Assembly: GCA_016721865.1 (NCBI GenBank)
Contig: JADKHF010000013.1
Coordinates: 22,246 to 86,245, forward strand
Source of the DNA: Nitrosomonas sp.
GTDB lineage: Bacteria > Pseudomonadota > Gammaproteobacteria > Burkholderiales > Nitrosomonadaceae
Direction of reading: 5' to 3'
DNA length: 64,000 bases
In this document: positions 37,850 to 48,974 of the stretch, piece after piece
Layout: every line of letters begins with the position of its first letter
How positions within the stretch are numbered: position 1 is the stretch's first letter
Notes under the pieces: generated by a model
The model's input: only the letters and a program-made list of their open reading frames with translations
The model's database searches: none
Told to the model about the DNA's origin: nothing
Translations under genes and position numbers: made by a program

Positions 37850-39124
37850 ATGCAGATTTCTTCGTTTTGTTATCTATTGATTAGTCTTTGTTTTAGCTTC
37901 ACATTCTCATCACCACTCGTGTTTGCCCAACAAACAGCCAAACTTACAATCGATGAGCTGCAACGTCTTGGATTGCAAGCAAATGGTCTTGTCTTTGCTG
38001 CGCGATCACAAGTAGATATGGCTCAAGCGGGTGTGGTGGCTGCGTCAGCGTTTCTCAATCCTGAAGTAACCGTAATGGCTGGGCCCGATAGCAATCGTTA
38101 TTCTTTGGCGATTACTGGCCCCACTTCAATGCAGCGTCACGTGACCGTTAACCAGCCGATTGAAAACCCATTCATGCGGAGTGCGCGCATTAATGCATCT
38201 GAGGCAGTGGTTGATGCTACCCGTGCCAGCTATGATCAGGTACGAGCTGATTTGGCCGCGCAATTACGTGTGCGTGCTTATGAATTATTGCTCCGTCAGG
38301 AACAGGCGACCATGGAACAGGATATTTACGACCTGGCAGATGATGTTCGCCGCCGCATTGCAATCAATGTTGATAGAGGCGAGTTGGCTCGTTTTGAACT
38401 CATTCGAGCGGAAACTGAAGTGCAAAGTGCAGCTAATCGTAAGGAAGCAGCCCGATTGAATGCAGAACGAGCGAGAGTAGCTTTGATGCAACTGACCGCC
38501 GGGGCAATATCCGTTAATTTTGAGATAAATGCCTCGCTGAAAGATCCGGTTCAGTTGCCATCTCTTGAAGAACTGCGGCAGGAAGTACCTGCCGTTAATC
38601 CGGAGGTGCTCCGTTTACAGGCTGAACAGGAGCGTGCTAACCAACGGATCAGCCAGGAAAAAGCCGCGGTACTTCCTTCAGTCAATGTGTTATACACAAA
38701 TTATCAAGATGCTCAATTTACTTCTAATACGGCTGGTATGAGTGTCAGAATTCCTCTTTTTTACCGTCGGCGTGGTGAAATTGATACCGCCATTTACGAC
38801 TCCGCGCGGATACGCGACACACTCGAATATCGTCGTTATGAGATCGGACAACTATTTGAATCGGCATGGCAGATGTTGCAAATTGCACAACGCAGAGTGG
38901 ACATGTTCGAGGGTGGATTAATCAAAGAGGCGGAAAATGCAGTTCAGGTTGCTCAATCTGCCTACCGGTTCGGTGAACGCGGCTTGATCGAGGTATTAGA
39001 TACTCAACGCATACTCCGGGGAATTTTAGGCGACTCCTTGCAGGCGCGTTTTGATCTGCAATCGGCTGCTGCCGAAATCGACCGACTGCGTGCACATTAT
39101 CCCAAGGAGTTACTTGTAGAATGA
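37850..39124 (+). CDS. CzcC-type outer-membrane efflux protein
   Basis: The 424-residue protein has a signal peptide (CYLLISLCFSFTFSSPLVFA) and two TolC-like repeats of helical barrel. Segments such as LGLQANGLVFAARSQVDMAQ and LLRQEQATMEQDIYDLADD, with the closing AQSAYRFGERGLIEVLDTQR, are typical of outer-membrane factors. It would form the exit duct of the RND pump. It overlaps the next gene by ATGA. Metal specificity cannot be read from the sequence. Confidence 0.85.
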   Translation: MQISSFCYLLISLCFSFTFSSPLVFAQQTAKLTIDELQRLGLQANGLVFAARSQVDMAQAGVVAASAFLNPEVTVMAGPDSNRYSLAITGPTSMQRHVTVNQPIENPFMRSARINASEAVVDATRASYDQVRADLAAQLRVRAYELLLRQEQATMEQDIYDLADDVRRRIAINVDRGELARFELIRAETEVQSAANRKEAARLNAERARVALMQLTAGAISVNFEINASLKDPVQLPSLEELRQEVPAVNPEVLRLQAEQERANQRISQEKAAVLPSVNVLYTNYQDAQFTSNTAGMSVRIPLFYRRRGEIDTAIYDSARIRDTLEYRRYEIGQLFESAWQMLQIAQRRVDMFEGGLIKEAENAVQVAQSAYRFGERGLIEVLDTQRILRGILGDSLQARFDLQSAAAEIDRLRAHYPKELLVE

Positions 39125-40293
39125 AAGTAAAAATATTTTTAATCGGTTTTGTTGTGGTTTCTGCGCTGTCGTTGGCGGGATGTAACAAAGGAGAACCAAC
39201 CGCGCCTTCTCAAAAGGAAGCAAATCAACAAATCCCGGAAGAGGAACGAGATGTAGCCACGATTACGATTCGCCCAGAACTGGCAGGACGTATAAAAATA
39301 GGGCAACCCAGTATGGTTGATCTTGCCGACAAAATGCAAGTTCCCAGCCGGGTGGAAGTGGACGAAGAAAGGCTGGTTCGTATTGGGTCGTATGTAACAG
39401 GCCGCATTGTTGATATGTATGTAAAACTAGGCGATGTCGTTAAAACTGGGGATCGACTGGCACGTATTACCAGTCCGGAATTAACCCAGGCACAGCTTGC
39501 TTTTTTACGGGCTTCTTCACGAACAACATTAACTCGGAAAGCTGCCGATCGCGCCCGACATCTTCTGGCTGCCGATGTCATACCCTTGGCTGAAGTAGAG
39601 CGGCGTAATTCTGAGTTAGAGATCGCCAGAGCTGAGTTTGGTGCCGCAAAAGATCAATTGAGTTTGCTCGGGGTTGATGGAAATGCCATGAATGAGATAG
39701 CGAGCAAAGGCCATATTCTGCCCTTTTTCGATATCAAAGCTACCAGGGATGGAAGCATTATCAGCCGTGATGTTGTTATTGGTCAGGTTGTCCAACCTGC
39801 TGACATGTTATTCCAGGTAGCTGATCTGTCTTCTGTTTGGGTGGTAGGCGATGTGCCCGAACAAATTGCGAGGGATGTTCATCTTGGTCAGCATGTCGAG
39901 ATTCACGTGCCGGCACTGGGTGATGTCACTTTTGATGGTGTCATTATCTTTGTTGCTGATACGGTAAATCCTTTGACTCGCACAATCATGGTACGTACAA
40001 CCGTAGGAAATATTGAGCGCCAGCTAAAACCCGATATGCTGGCAGGTATGCACATCACTGAAACGCAACACCAAACTCTGGTAGTTCCTGAAACAGCCGT
40101 GGTAAGAGAATCCAATCATGACTATGTTTTTCTCGCTAAAGGCAATAACCGCTTTCGGCGCATTCCTGTTGAATTGGGAAATGAGGTTGCTGGATTCCGT
40201 CCCGTTCTCAGCGGCTTGGCGCTGGAAAAAAATATTGTCATAGAAGGTGCTTTTCACCTAGATAACGAGCGCAAGCTCGCTGAACTGGAGTAA
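39121..40293 (+). CDS. CzcB-type periplasmic adaptor (membrane fusion) lipoprotein
   Basis: A signal peptide with lipobox LAGC (MKVKIFLIGFVVVSALSLAG) precedes a biotinyl-lipoyl-like segment (GSYVTGRIVDMYVKLGDVVK), a helical hairpin, and a beta-barrel with VVGDVPEQIARDVHLGQHVE. The length of 390 residues fits heavy-metal RND adaptors. It bridges CzcC and CzcA. It overlaps czcC by 4 bp, and czcA starts 4 bp later, so the three form one operon. Confidence 0.87.
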   Translation: MKVKIFLIGFVVVSALSLAGCNKGEPTAPSQKEANQQIPEEERDVATITIRPELAGRIKIGQPSMVDLADKMQVPSRVEVDEERLVRIGSYVTGRIVDMYVKLGDVVKTGDRLARITSPELTQAQLAFLRASSRTTLTRKAADRARHLLAADVIPLAEVERRNSELEIARAEFGAAKDQLSLLGVDGNAMNEIASKGHILPFFDIKATRDGSIISRDVVIGQVVQPADMLFQVADLSSVWVVGDVPEQIARDVHLGQHVEIHVPALGDVTFDGVIIFVADTVNPLTRTIMVRTTVGNIERQLKPDMLAGMHITETQHQTLVVPETAVVRESNHDYVFLAKGNNRFRRIPVELGNEVAGFRPVLSGLALEKNIVIEGAFHLDNERKLAELE

Positions 40294-40297
40294 ATTA

Positions 40298-43200
40298 ATG
40301 CTTGCTTCAATTGTACAAGCCATGCTCAGGCAACGCTTGATCGTGGTAGTGATCTCACTTATTCTCATTGGCGCTGGTTTGAGAGCGACACAACAACTGT
40401 CCGTTGATGCTTTTCCCGACGTAACCAACATTCAAGTACAGGTGGCTACCGAAGCTATTGGCCGCAGCCCCGAAGAAATAGAGCGCTTGGTGACGGTGCC
40501 GCTGGAAATCGCTATGACCGGCCTACCAGGGCTGGTAGAAATGCGTTCTCTGAATAAAAGTGGATTATCCATCATAACATTGGTGTTCACAGATAATACC
40601 GATGTGTATTTTGCACGCCAACTGGTGATGGAGCGCATGATCGGGGTTGCCAATCGCATGCCCCCTGGTGTTACTCCTGTGCTGGGGCCTGTATCGACAG
40701 GCCTCGGTGAAGTTTATCAATATACGCTGGATCACCCCGATGATGGCCAACGTGCTCTCACAAACGAAGAGCTCGTAGAGCGGCGTACTATACAAGATTG
40801 GGTGGTACGACCCATGTTGCGCTCGATTCCTGGTGTGGCAGAGATCAACTCTCAAGGCGGGTATGTTAAGCAATATCATGTATTGGTCAATCCAAACCGG
40901 TTGCGACATTATGACCTGACGCTGGCGCAGGTTGACTTAGCCATTGCAAACAACAATGCCAATGCCAGTGGGAATATCCTATCGCTCCATGCGGAACAAT
41001 ACCTAATCCGTGGCGTAGGTCTTATTCAGACACTGGATGACATCAAGAACATCGTACTCAAAGAATTAAATGGTGTGCCGGTATTTGTTCGCGATGTCGC
41101 CGAAGTGAAATTCGGCACAGAAGTCCGTCAGGTGCCAATATAAAAGGGGGATACACCGAGGCTGCTTCAGGTATTGTCATGATGATACGGGGCGGCAATG
41201 CCAAAGAAATCGTAGAGCGCGTAAAAGCAAAAGTAGCTGAGATTAACGAAGGTAATTTACTGCCGGGAGGCCTGCAAATTGTGCCCTTTTATGACAGGAC
41301 TGACTTGGTGGATTCCGCATTGTGGACCGTTACCAAAGTTTTGATCGAAGGTATTCTACTGGTTGTCGTGATTTTGTTTGTATTTCTGGGGGATGTTCGT
41401 TCCAGCTTGATCGTAGTGGCTACGCTGGTGATCACACCACTTGTCACTTTCATGGTAATGAATCAATATGGCATATCCGCCAATCTGATGTCGTTGGGAG
41501 GGCTGGCAATTGCCATCGGCCTGATGGTGGATTCCACGGTGGTGGTGGTAGAAAATGTTTTTCATCGCTTGGGGCATGCGGGGAATACATTAGAGTCACG
41601 ACTTGAAACGATCGTTGATGCAGTCAGCGAGGTAGGTACGCCGGTTATCTTCGGCATTTCCATCATCATTCTGGTTTTTCTGCCCCTGATGACCCTGGAA
41701 GGCATGGAAGGTAAAACATTCAGTCCTCTTGCCTACACGATAGCCATCGCACTGGCAATTTCACTGGTTGTTTCATTAACGCTGTCCCCCGTTCTATGTG
41801 CTTATATTCTGAAAGGCGGTGCTGATCACGATACCCGGATTATTGCCGCGCTGAAATCAGGGTATCGTCGCCTGCTCAATGCCGCGCTTGCCAGAGAAAA
41901 AACCACTATCATGGTAGCCATAGGGTTGTTGGGATTGTCATTTATTCTGTTCCCATTGCTGGGGAAAGCTTTTATCCCCACGATGAAGGAAGGTGCCCTG
42001 ACACCTGTCATTATTCGAGTTCCATCCATATCGCTGGATGAATCCATCAAAATGGAAACGGAGGGATGAAGCTGATTGCTGCCATTCCCGGTGTTAAAAG
42101 TGTCGTCGCAAAAGTGGGCCGAGGGGAATCTCCCGCAGATCCTGCTGGGCCTAATGAATCTGATCCGATCGTGATGCTCGATCCTGAATCAGGCCGTACC
42201 CAGGAAGAAGTGGATAAGGATATTCGTAAAGCATTATCTGTGCTACCCGGCGTGCAGATTGTTCTGTCACAACCCATTGCGCAACGCGTTGATGAGATGG
42301 TCACGGGAGTCCGCTCACAGGTTGCCGTAAAGATTTTTGGCGACAATCTGGAGCAATTGCGTCTATTGTCAGAACAGGTGGCGCGTATCTTACCTCTGTG
42401 CGCGGAGCACGTGATATTCGTATTGAACGCTTATCGGGTCAGCAATCATTAGGATTGATATTGATCGCAATGCAATTGCACGTCACGGTCTCAATGTTTC
42501 CGATGTCAATGAGTTGATTGAGACAGCCCTTGGCGGCAAGGAAATTACCAATGTATTTGAAGGGGAGCGGCGCTTTTCTCTTGTTCTGCGCTTACCTGTA
42601 AATTACCGTAACAGTGTGGAATCTATCCGGGATCTTTTACTGCGTCCTGCGAATGGTGCAATGGATGGTGCCATTGTACCCGGCGGATCTTTGGTACCAC
42701 TCCATGCGGTAGCGGATATTAATGTCGTTGACGGACCAGCACAAATTTCACGGGAATTTGCCAAACGCCGAGTGGTTGTTGGCGCTAATGTTCATGAGCG
42801 CGATCTGGGCGGTTTTGTCGCCGAAGTACAAGAGCGTGTTGCCAAAGAAATCAAGCTACCGACTGGCTATTACTTTGTCTGGGGAGGGCAATTCGAAAAC
42901 ATGGAACGCGCCATGGCAACGCTTTCAGTGATTGTGCCCATTACCATTGCTGCGATCTTCTTCCTTTTGTTTCTGTTATTCAATTCGCTTAAATTAGCTG
43001 GACTGATTATCCTGGTATTGCCATTTGCCTCAATAGGTGGTGTGATCAGTTTATTTGTTACTGGTGAGTATTTGTCGGTGCCTGCATCTGTTGGTTTTAT
43101 CGCATTGTGGGGCATCGCGGTATTAAATGGCGTTGTACTGATATCTTATATTAGAACGTTACGTGATCAAGGCGTCAGTGTAGCCGAGTCTGTTATCCGC

Positions 43201-43473
43201 GGTTGCGAACAACGTTTCCGCCCCGTACTCATGACAGCAACTGTAGCTATGCTGGGTCTGGTGCCATTTCTCTTTGCAACAGGCCCAGGTTCTGAAGTAC
43301 AACGACCATTGGCTATTGTAGTGATTGGCGGTCTGATTACTTCAACATTGTTGACGTTGGTCGTGCTGCCTACGTTGTATCGTTGGTTTGATGATCAGCC
43401 AGAAAAAATAATAACAGATCAACCTGAGCCACTTCTCCGAAGTAGGTGCTGCACAAAACCCTGCCAAGAATGA
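40298..43473 (+). CDS. CzcA/CusA-type heavy-metal RND efflux pump, several frameshifts
   Basis: Four frames make one pump of about 1050 residues: 40298-41143, 41150-42069, 42066-42452 and 42460-43473. Landmarks are QQLSVDAFPDVTNIQVQVAT at the start, MRSLNKSGLSIITLVFTDNT, the TM4 block GLAIAIGLMVDSTVVVVENV, and PASVGFIALWGIAVLNGVVL near the end. Breaks: a lost G near 41131 (GANIKGGY), a lost G near 42065 (EGMKLIAAIP), and two near 42400-42450 (SVRGARDIRIERLSGQQS, RIDIDRNAIARHG). Each is a single-base change. The pump exports divalent metals or copper/silver from periplasm and cytosol using proton flow. Specificity is unknown. Confidence 0.87.
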
Positions 43474-43521
43474 CTGATTCTATTTTCCTAAGATAGATTA
43501 GAAACTACGCGTCAATTAAAG

Positions 43522-43568
43522 AAAACAGGACGGGGGATGCATGAAATAGAAGTCCTGCAGTCCTGTTT
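43522..43568. terminator. terminator between czcA and the antiporter gene
   Basis: AAAACAGGAC (43522-43531) pairs perfectly with GTCCTGTTTT (43559-43568) around a 27-nt loop that contains a further AGTCCTGCAG inverted repeat. It lies between convergent genes and has U-rich sequence on either side, so it can end transcription both ways. Confidence 0.6.
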
Positions 43569-43634
43569 TATGAGTGCCTGCTTGCTCGCAATCATTATGT
43601 GCAAACTTGGCGCTTGGTGGAGAACGTAATTTTG

Positions 43635-44894
43635 TTATAACACACGAAATGCAATGATGGCCACAATTGTTGGTGGCAATGCCGCGATCAATAAACCCAG
43701 CGGATGGATCGACTGCTCATCGAACTTGCCTTTCAGAATCGCGAAACCGGCGGGATTGGGCGCATTAGCTATTACCGTTAAGCCACCGCCAGCGACTGCA
43801 CCCGCAACCAACGCTATTTTAAATTCCTCACTCAGCCCTTCAACCAATGAACCCAGATAAGTGAGCGCTGCATTATCAGTAATCGCCGTTAACGCTGCTG
43901 CTCCAAAAAATACAGCCGTATCATCCATATCCAGCAGAAGTGGTTGGAGCCACCACTGTTGCTGCCCACCGAGCACTACCAATCCCGCTAAGAAGAATGC
44001 TACCAGTAAAGATTCGCGCAAGATCAGCGGATTTTGATATTGTTGATAAGCTGTTGTGAATCCTATGAAGAACAAAAATAAACCCATAAAAGCTGCGGGG
44101 TGGTGTGCAAAGATCACAACCAACATCAGAAAAATCAAATGAACTAATACTATAATGAAGGGAGTTTTTATCACAGTAGTATTATCCATCTGACGGACAT
44201 GTGCCAATTCATTCCGGAACAACCACGTCACCGCACACGCATTCACAGCAACAGCCACCGCAGCTTTCCAGCCAAAGTTTGTCATCATGAACCAAATATC
44301 CCAATCCCATTTTGCAGCCACCATCAATACCGGCGGTGCTGCAAAGGGCGTGAGCGTGCCACCAATAAAAACATTAACAAATAGCACACCTACTGTTGCA
44401 TATTTTAATTTGTTGGAAACCTCTTTGCTGAATAGTGTATCCCGCAACATGAGTGCCGCAAGCGTCATTGCAGCAGGTTCCGTTATAAATGAACCCAATA
44501 AAGGAACGAAAGCCAATAATAAAAAGTACATGGCCATACCTTGATTTACTGGCAAAAGAAATGCAGCACGCTGCACAGTAGATGCGGCGAAATCTAAAAT
44601 GGGCCGTGTTCCGGCAATGACCATAATTACAAACACAAACATGGGTTCGGTAAAATCGCGAGAGTCGAGATAGCTTATCGCTTCAACATGACCGCTCAGG
44701 GCAGATATGAAAAGTATCAGAACCAGAGCCCAAAAACCGAATACCACCTCGACTTCACCGAGCAAATGCCAAATCCCTGCATGGCGTGGATGGATATGCG
44801 CCAGATGTTCGAAATATTTGGTTGAGAATGTGTGGATAACAGCCAGTGCAAATAACACTGCAGCGATTAGTTGAACGGACGTTGGATTAATCAT
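43635..44894 (-). CDS. putative Na+/H+ antiporter (PF07399 type)
   Basis: The intact 419-residue protein has about eleven hydrophobic segments. Conserved blocks are TPFAAPPVLMVAAKWDWDIW, ALTAITDNAALTYLGSLVEG and TVIANAPNPAGFAILKGKF, matching the putative Na+/H+ antiporter group distantly related to arsenical pumps (ArsB/NhaD superfamily). It probably exchanges a monovalent cation for protons across the inner membrane. It is transcribed alone; 44895-45097 before it shows nothing clear. Confidence 0.75.
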   Translation of the reverse strand: MINPTSVQLIAAVLFALAVIHTFSTKYFEHLAHIHPRHAGIWHLLGEVEVVFGFWALVLILFISALSGHVEAISYLDSRDFTEPMFVFVIMVIAGTRPILDFAASTVQRAAFLLPVNQGMAMYFLLLAFVPLLGSFITEPAAMTLAALMLRDTLFSKEVSNKLKYATVGVLFVNVFIGGTLTPFAAPPVLMVAAKWDWDIWFMMTNFGWKAAVAVAVNACAVTWLFRNELAHVRQMDNTTVIKTPFIIVLVHLIFLMLVVIFAHHPAAFMGLFLFFIGFTTAYQQYQNPLILRESLLVAFFLAGLVVLGGQQQWWLQPLLLDMDDTAVFFGAAALTAITDNAALTYLGSLVEGLSEEFKIALVAGAVAGGGLTVIANAPNPAGFAILKGKFDEQSIHPLGLLIAALPPTIVAIIAFRVL

Positions 44895-45097
44895 GTTGTG
44901 AAATTATATGAAATGAGTATTGAGATATCTTGTAATGATAGCATTACTCGTAAAGCATGCCCAAGATCCGCGATTCAAGGAACATAATGTAAAGTAATGC
45001 CTGGTAACACAATTGATCCAGTAGAATTAATCTCATAGAAACACTCACCTGCGGGGTGACAAGAGGAGACTGGGTGAGGGAAGTTTTGGCATAAAGC

Positions 45098-46406
45098 GTG
45101 CTTCCATTCAAGGTCGAAGAGACGGATGAATTATTAACAGCCAACGCTGGATTGACGTTGTTTGGAGAATTTGTTTATGGCTTGGGGTTGAAGCGGTGGT
45201 TGCGGCAGGAGATGCCCAAGCCCGGAAGTGGACACAGCTATTATGCGGCGGCCTACGTAACCCCACTGATACTCACACTTAATGGTGGCGGCTGGTCCGC
45301 TGAAGGACATGCGCACCCTTGAGAGCGATTCTGCGCTATCCAGCTTGCTGAAACTGGGCGTGCTGCCAAGCACGGATGCCGTGGGTGACTGGTTGCGCCG
45401 TGCCGGAGGTGGAGAAAGATTGACTGATCTTTCTCGCATCAACCAACGAATTGTCGCCACGCAGATTCGGCAAACCGGCATTATCGGCCATACGCTGGAT
45501 GATGATGCTTCACAAATCGTGGCAGAGAAGAAAGCAGCCTGTTTTACCTACAAGGGAGAAAGGGCTACATGCCGATGATTGGTCACCTGGCCGAGGCAGG
45601 TGTGGTGATTCATGAGGAATTTCGTGAGGGCAACATTGCGCCGGCCAGCAGAAATATTGAATTTATCCAGGCGTGCGAAACTCGCCTGCCCAAGGGAAAT
45701 CATATCGCCCATGTTCGTCTCGATTCAGCCGGTTACCAGGCAGATATTTTCAACTACTGTGAAGAAACTGGAAAAACCTTTGCCATTGACGGCCGACTCG
45801 ACGCATCCACCCTCAAGGCTATTGAAGCTATCCCTGAATCAGACTGGAAGAGCATTATGCGGATTGCTCCATAGCCGAGACCATGCACAGCATGAATGGG
45901 ACATCAAAAGCGCCAGGCTGGACTGTTCGATGACAAGCCCCGGTATCGCGTTGTTGCAAGCAAACTGAACCGAATCGGCCGAGACTACCTTGATTAGTTG
46001 GGTATCGAAACCGCAGCTAAGTCTCCGAAAATGGTATCTAAGAGCTGAAGATCGGCTTTGGTATGGACGTATGCCATGCGGACAATTTAAGGCGAATGCA
46101 GCTTTTTTTCGTATCGGCGTGATTGCCCATAAATTTGTTTGTCCTGTTCAAACATTTTGTCCTGGGTGGCGATTGGCAGCGCTATCGCGTGGTAACAGTA
46201 CGTTGGCGACTGTTTCATCTGCCAGGCCAGGCAAGATTGTGCGGCACGCTCGCAAGCTGGTTCTCCAGATCGCCGCTGAGTTCGTCGAGCTATTCCAGGA
46301 CATCCGCTGCAAAAGCTACCAATTAGCGCAATCCCTACGCTCCGTAGCTGACCCGAGCCTTTACTTTCCTGGTTTAGTTTCCCGGCAAGGACAAACTCGC
46401 CATTGA
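45098..46406 (+). pseudogene. decayed IS1380-family transposase
   Basis: Consecutive frames give IS1380-type transposase blocks in the right order: LPFKVEETDELLTANAGLTL, LGVLPSTDAVGDWLRRAG, HTLDDDASQIVAEKKAA, MPMIGHLAEAGVVIHEEFRE, LPKGNHIAHVRLDSAGYQAD, then ELKIGFGM and MPCGQFKANAAFFRIGVIAH and ARKLVLQIAAEFVELFQDI. Part of the middle (after about 45890) is shortened. Many frame changes and stops occur over about 1.3 kb, far more than in most neighbours. I could not identify terminal inverted repeats. It is probably an inactive insertion-sequence copy. Confidence 0.75.
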
Positions 46407-46612
46407 AAAGTTAAAACGTGTTAAATAATAGTGAAAATAGCATTGTTTTGCTCCATAATCCCCATCAAACTCACTACCTCCTCGCTATTTTCCCTCCCAC
46501 GAACCTGCTTCGGTGCTCCAAAGAAAGAAGATAAAAATCCAATCGCGGAATTTGGGATCTAAAACAAGATTGACTTATGAATCTAATGTATTCATAATCA
46601 CTGGTTTCGTTC

Positions 46613-46693
46613 GGAGGGTTCCCGAGCGGTCAAAGGGATCAGACTGTAAATCGACGGCTCTGCCTTCGAAGGTTCGAATCCCCCCCTCCACCA
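46613..46693 (+). tRNA. tRNA-Tyr (GUA)
   Basis: A class II tRNA with anticodon GTA in ACTGTAAATC, a long variable arm (CGGCTCTGCCTTCG) and an encoded CCA. The acceptor 5' strand reads GGAGGGT where GGAGGGG before TT would be expected; one lost G explains it. It is first in tRNA-Tyr/Gly/Thr-tuf. Confidence 0.88.
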
Positions 46694-46806
46694 GATTAGG
46701 AAATGCTGAACGTAATAAATAACAAGAAACCAGAGTGATGGGGTTAGCTGTTTAAGGTTGATTGGTGAGTGGTGCGTTTTAATAGGTAATAGCGGTATAT
46801 CACAGC

Positions 46807-46880
46807 GCGGGTGTAGCTCAATGGTAGAGCAGAAGCCTTCCAAGATTACGATAAGAGTTCGATTCTCTTCACCCGCTCCA
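46807..46880 (+). tRNA. tRNA-Gly (UCC)
   Basis: A 74-nt cloverleaf: acceptor GCGGGTG/CACCCGC, D-arm AGCTCAATGGTAGAGC, anticodon TCC in CTTCCAA, T-loop GTTCGATTC, and encoded CCA. Confidence 0.93.
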
Positions 46881-46935
46881 GATTTTTGGAGTTGTAATTG
46901 GGTCTGAAAGTTTTAATAGATGTTTGTTTATGCTT

Positions 46936-47010
<75 letters not shown>

Positions 47011-47061
47011 TAGGTTAAAAATGGATAAGTATGGTTAAAGCACGCAAAGGGGAAACGAGTC

Positions 47062-48250
47062 ATGGCAAAAAGTAAATTTGAGCGATCGAAGCCACATGTA
47101 AATGTTGGTACGATAGGACATGTCGATCATGGCAAGACGACGCTAACGGCGGCGATTACGACGATATTGACGAAGAAATTTGGCGGAGAAGCGAAGAGTT
47201 ACGCGCAGATTGACTCGGCGCCAGAGGAGCGTGCGCGAGGAATTACTATCAATACGGCACATGTGGAGTATGAAACAGCCAAACGTCATTATGCCCATGT
47301 AGACTGTCCTGGACATGCGGATTATGTGAAGAACATGATTACCGGCGCAGCGCAAATGGACGGAGCGATTCTGGTAGTATCAGCAGCCGATGGCCCTATG
47401 CCACAGACGCGTGAGCATATACTGTTAGCGCGCCAGGTTGGTGTCCCTTACATCATTGTCTACATGAATAAAGCTGACATGGTAGATGATGCGGAATTAA
47501 TTGAGCTGGTGGAAATGGAAATACGGGAATTGTTATCGAAGTATGACTTTCCTGGGGATGACACGCCAATCATAGTTGGGTCAGCGCTAAAAGCACTGGA
47601 AGGCGATCAGAGTGATATTGGAGAAGCGTCCATCCTGAAACTGGCAGATGCGTTAGACAGCTATATTCCACAACCGGAACGTGCAATTGATGGTGCCTTT
47701 CTTATGCCGGTTGAAGACGTTTTTTCGATCTCAGGTCGGGGGACGGTTGTGACTGGTCGTGTGGAGAGAGGAATCGTGAAGGTGGGAGAGGAAATCGAGA
47801 TAGTTGGTCTAAAACCCACGAAAACAGTATGTACAGGTGTAGAAATGTTCCGTAAACTGCTGGACCAAAGGTCAGGCAGGCGATAATGTTGGAATACTGT
47901 TGCGTGGTACGAAACGTGAAGAAGTAGAGCGGGGTCAGGTATTGGCAAAGCCAGGTAGTATATCGCCACATACCAAATTCACGGCTGAGATATATGTGTT
48001 GAGTAAAGAAGAAGGTGGAAGACATACCCCATTTTTTCCCGGATATCGCCCACAATTTTACTTCAGGACAACAGACGTTACAGGGGCAATTGAATTGCCG
48101 GCTGGAACGGAGATGGTTATGCCTGGGGACAATGTGTCAGTGACAGTGAATTTAATAGCACCCATAGCGATGGAAGATGGATTGCGTTTTGCGATACGCG
48201 AAGGCGGAAGAACTGTTGGTGCCGGAGTTGTTGCTAAAATTATTGAGTGA
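47062..48250 (+). CDS. tuf: elongation factor Tu, one frameshift
   Basis: GTP-binding motifs are GHVDHGKTTL, DCPGHADYVK and NKADMV, and the C-terminal domains continue after a break near 47868. A surplus A (CAAAGGT for CAAGGT) ends the first frame; removing it gives RKLLDQGQAGDNVGILLRG. The corrected 396 residues are the normal EF-Tu length. EF-Tu delivers aminoacyl-tRNA to the ribosome. Located between tRNA-Thr and tRNA-Trp, this is the tufB-type locus of proteobacteria. Confidence 0.97.
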
Positions 48251-48322
48251 TCTTAATAGGGAATGAATAGAAAATAATAATTGTTTCACTGTGGTTTTAC
48301 CGCTAAATAAGTTCAGGATAAA

Positions 48323-48398
48323 AGGCCAGTAGCTCAATTGGCAGAGCGTCGGTCTCCAAAACCGAAGGTTGGGGGTTCGATGCCCTCCTGGCCTGCCA
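48323..48398 (+). tRNA. tRNA-Trp (CCA)
   Basis: A 76-nt cloverleaf: acceptor AGGCCAG/CTGGCCT, D-arm AGCTCAATTGGCAGAGC, anticodon CCA in TCTCCAAAA, T-loop GTTCGATGC, and encoded CCA. The position between tuf and secE is conserved in many proteobacteria. Confidence 0.94.
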
Positions 48399-48608
48399 TA
48401 ATAAACTGGAATAAAATTGCACCTTTTGATTTTAATATAAAAAAGCAATAAGTAGGATGTACTGAATATTATGGTATGGCATGAAATTACGATTTAACAG
48501 ATCGATGAATTTAAGTGTGTCAGAACAGTTATATAGAAACTGAAAATGTTAGAAGTTCATTAGTCGAATGAGATGCCATAATTAAAGGTATAAAAGGATT
48601 CATTAAAC

Positions 48609-48953
48609 GTGGATAAATTAAAGGTTGGACTCGTATTTGTATTTATTGTGGTGGGTGTTTCGGGATTCATTTACTTAAATGAAAGCGCTATGGTTTTACG
48701 CGTCTTGTCTTTACTGACTGGATTTCTATTGGCAGCCATTACAGCAAGATTTACAGTCCAAGGTCAAGAATTCTATTTGTTCTGCAAAGAATCCTCAGAA
48801 GAAACCAAAAAAGTGGTATGGCCGAGTCGTAAGGAAACATTCCAAACATCAGGAGTAGTATTTGCATTTGTTATTGCCATGGCTTTATTCTTGTGGTTTA
48901 TTGATTCTGCCTTGATGTCTCTCGTAAAACTTATGATGAATCAAGATGCTTGA
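48609..48953 (+). CDS. secE: preprotein translocase subunit SecE
   Basis: The 114-residue protein has three TM segments (GLVFVFIVVGVSGFIYL, VLRVLSLLTGFLLAAIT, SGVVFAFVIAMALFLWFID) and the conserved amphipathic block EETKKVVWPSRKETFQT. SecE clamps SecY in the translocon. The start codon is GTG at 48609. It lies 21 bp before nusG. Confidence 0.93.
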   Translation: MDKLKVGLVFVFIVVGVSGFIYLNESAMVLRVLSLLTGFLLAAITARFTVQGQEFYLFCKESSEETKKVVWPSRKETFQTSGVVFAFVIAMALFLWFIDSALMSLVKLMMNQDA

Positions 48954-48974
48954 TAAAATTTCTCAGAGGAAAGA

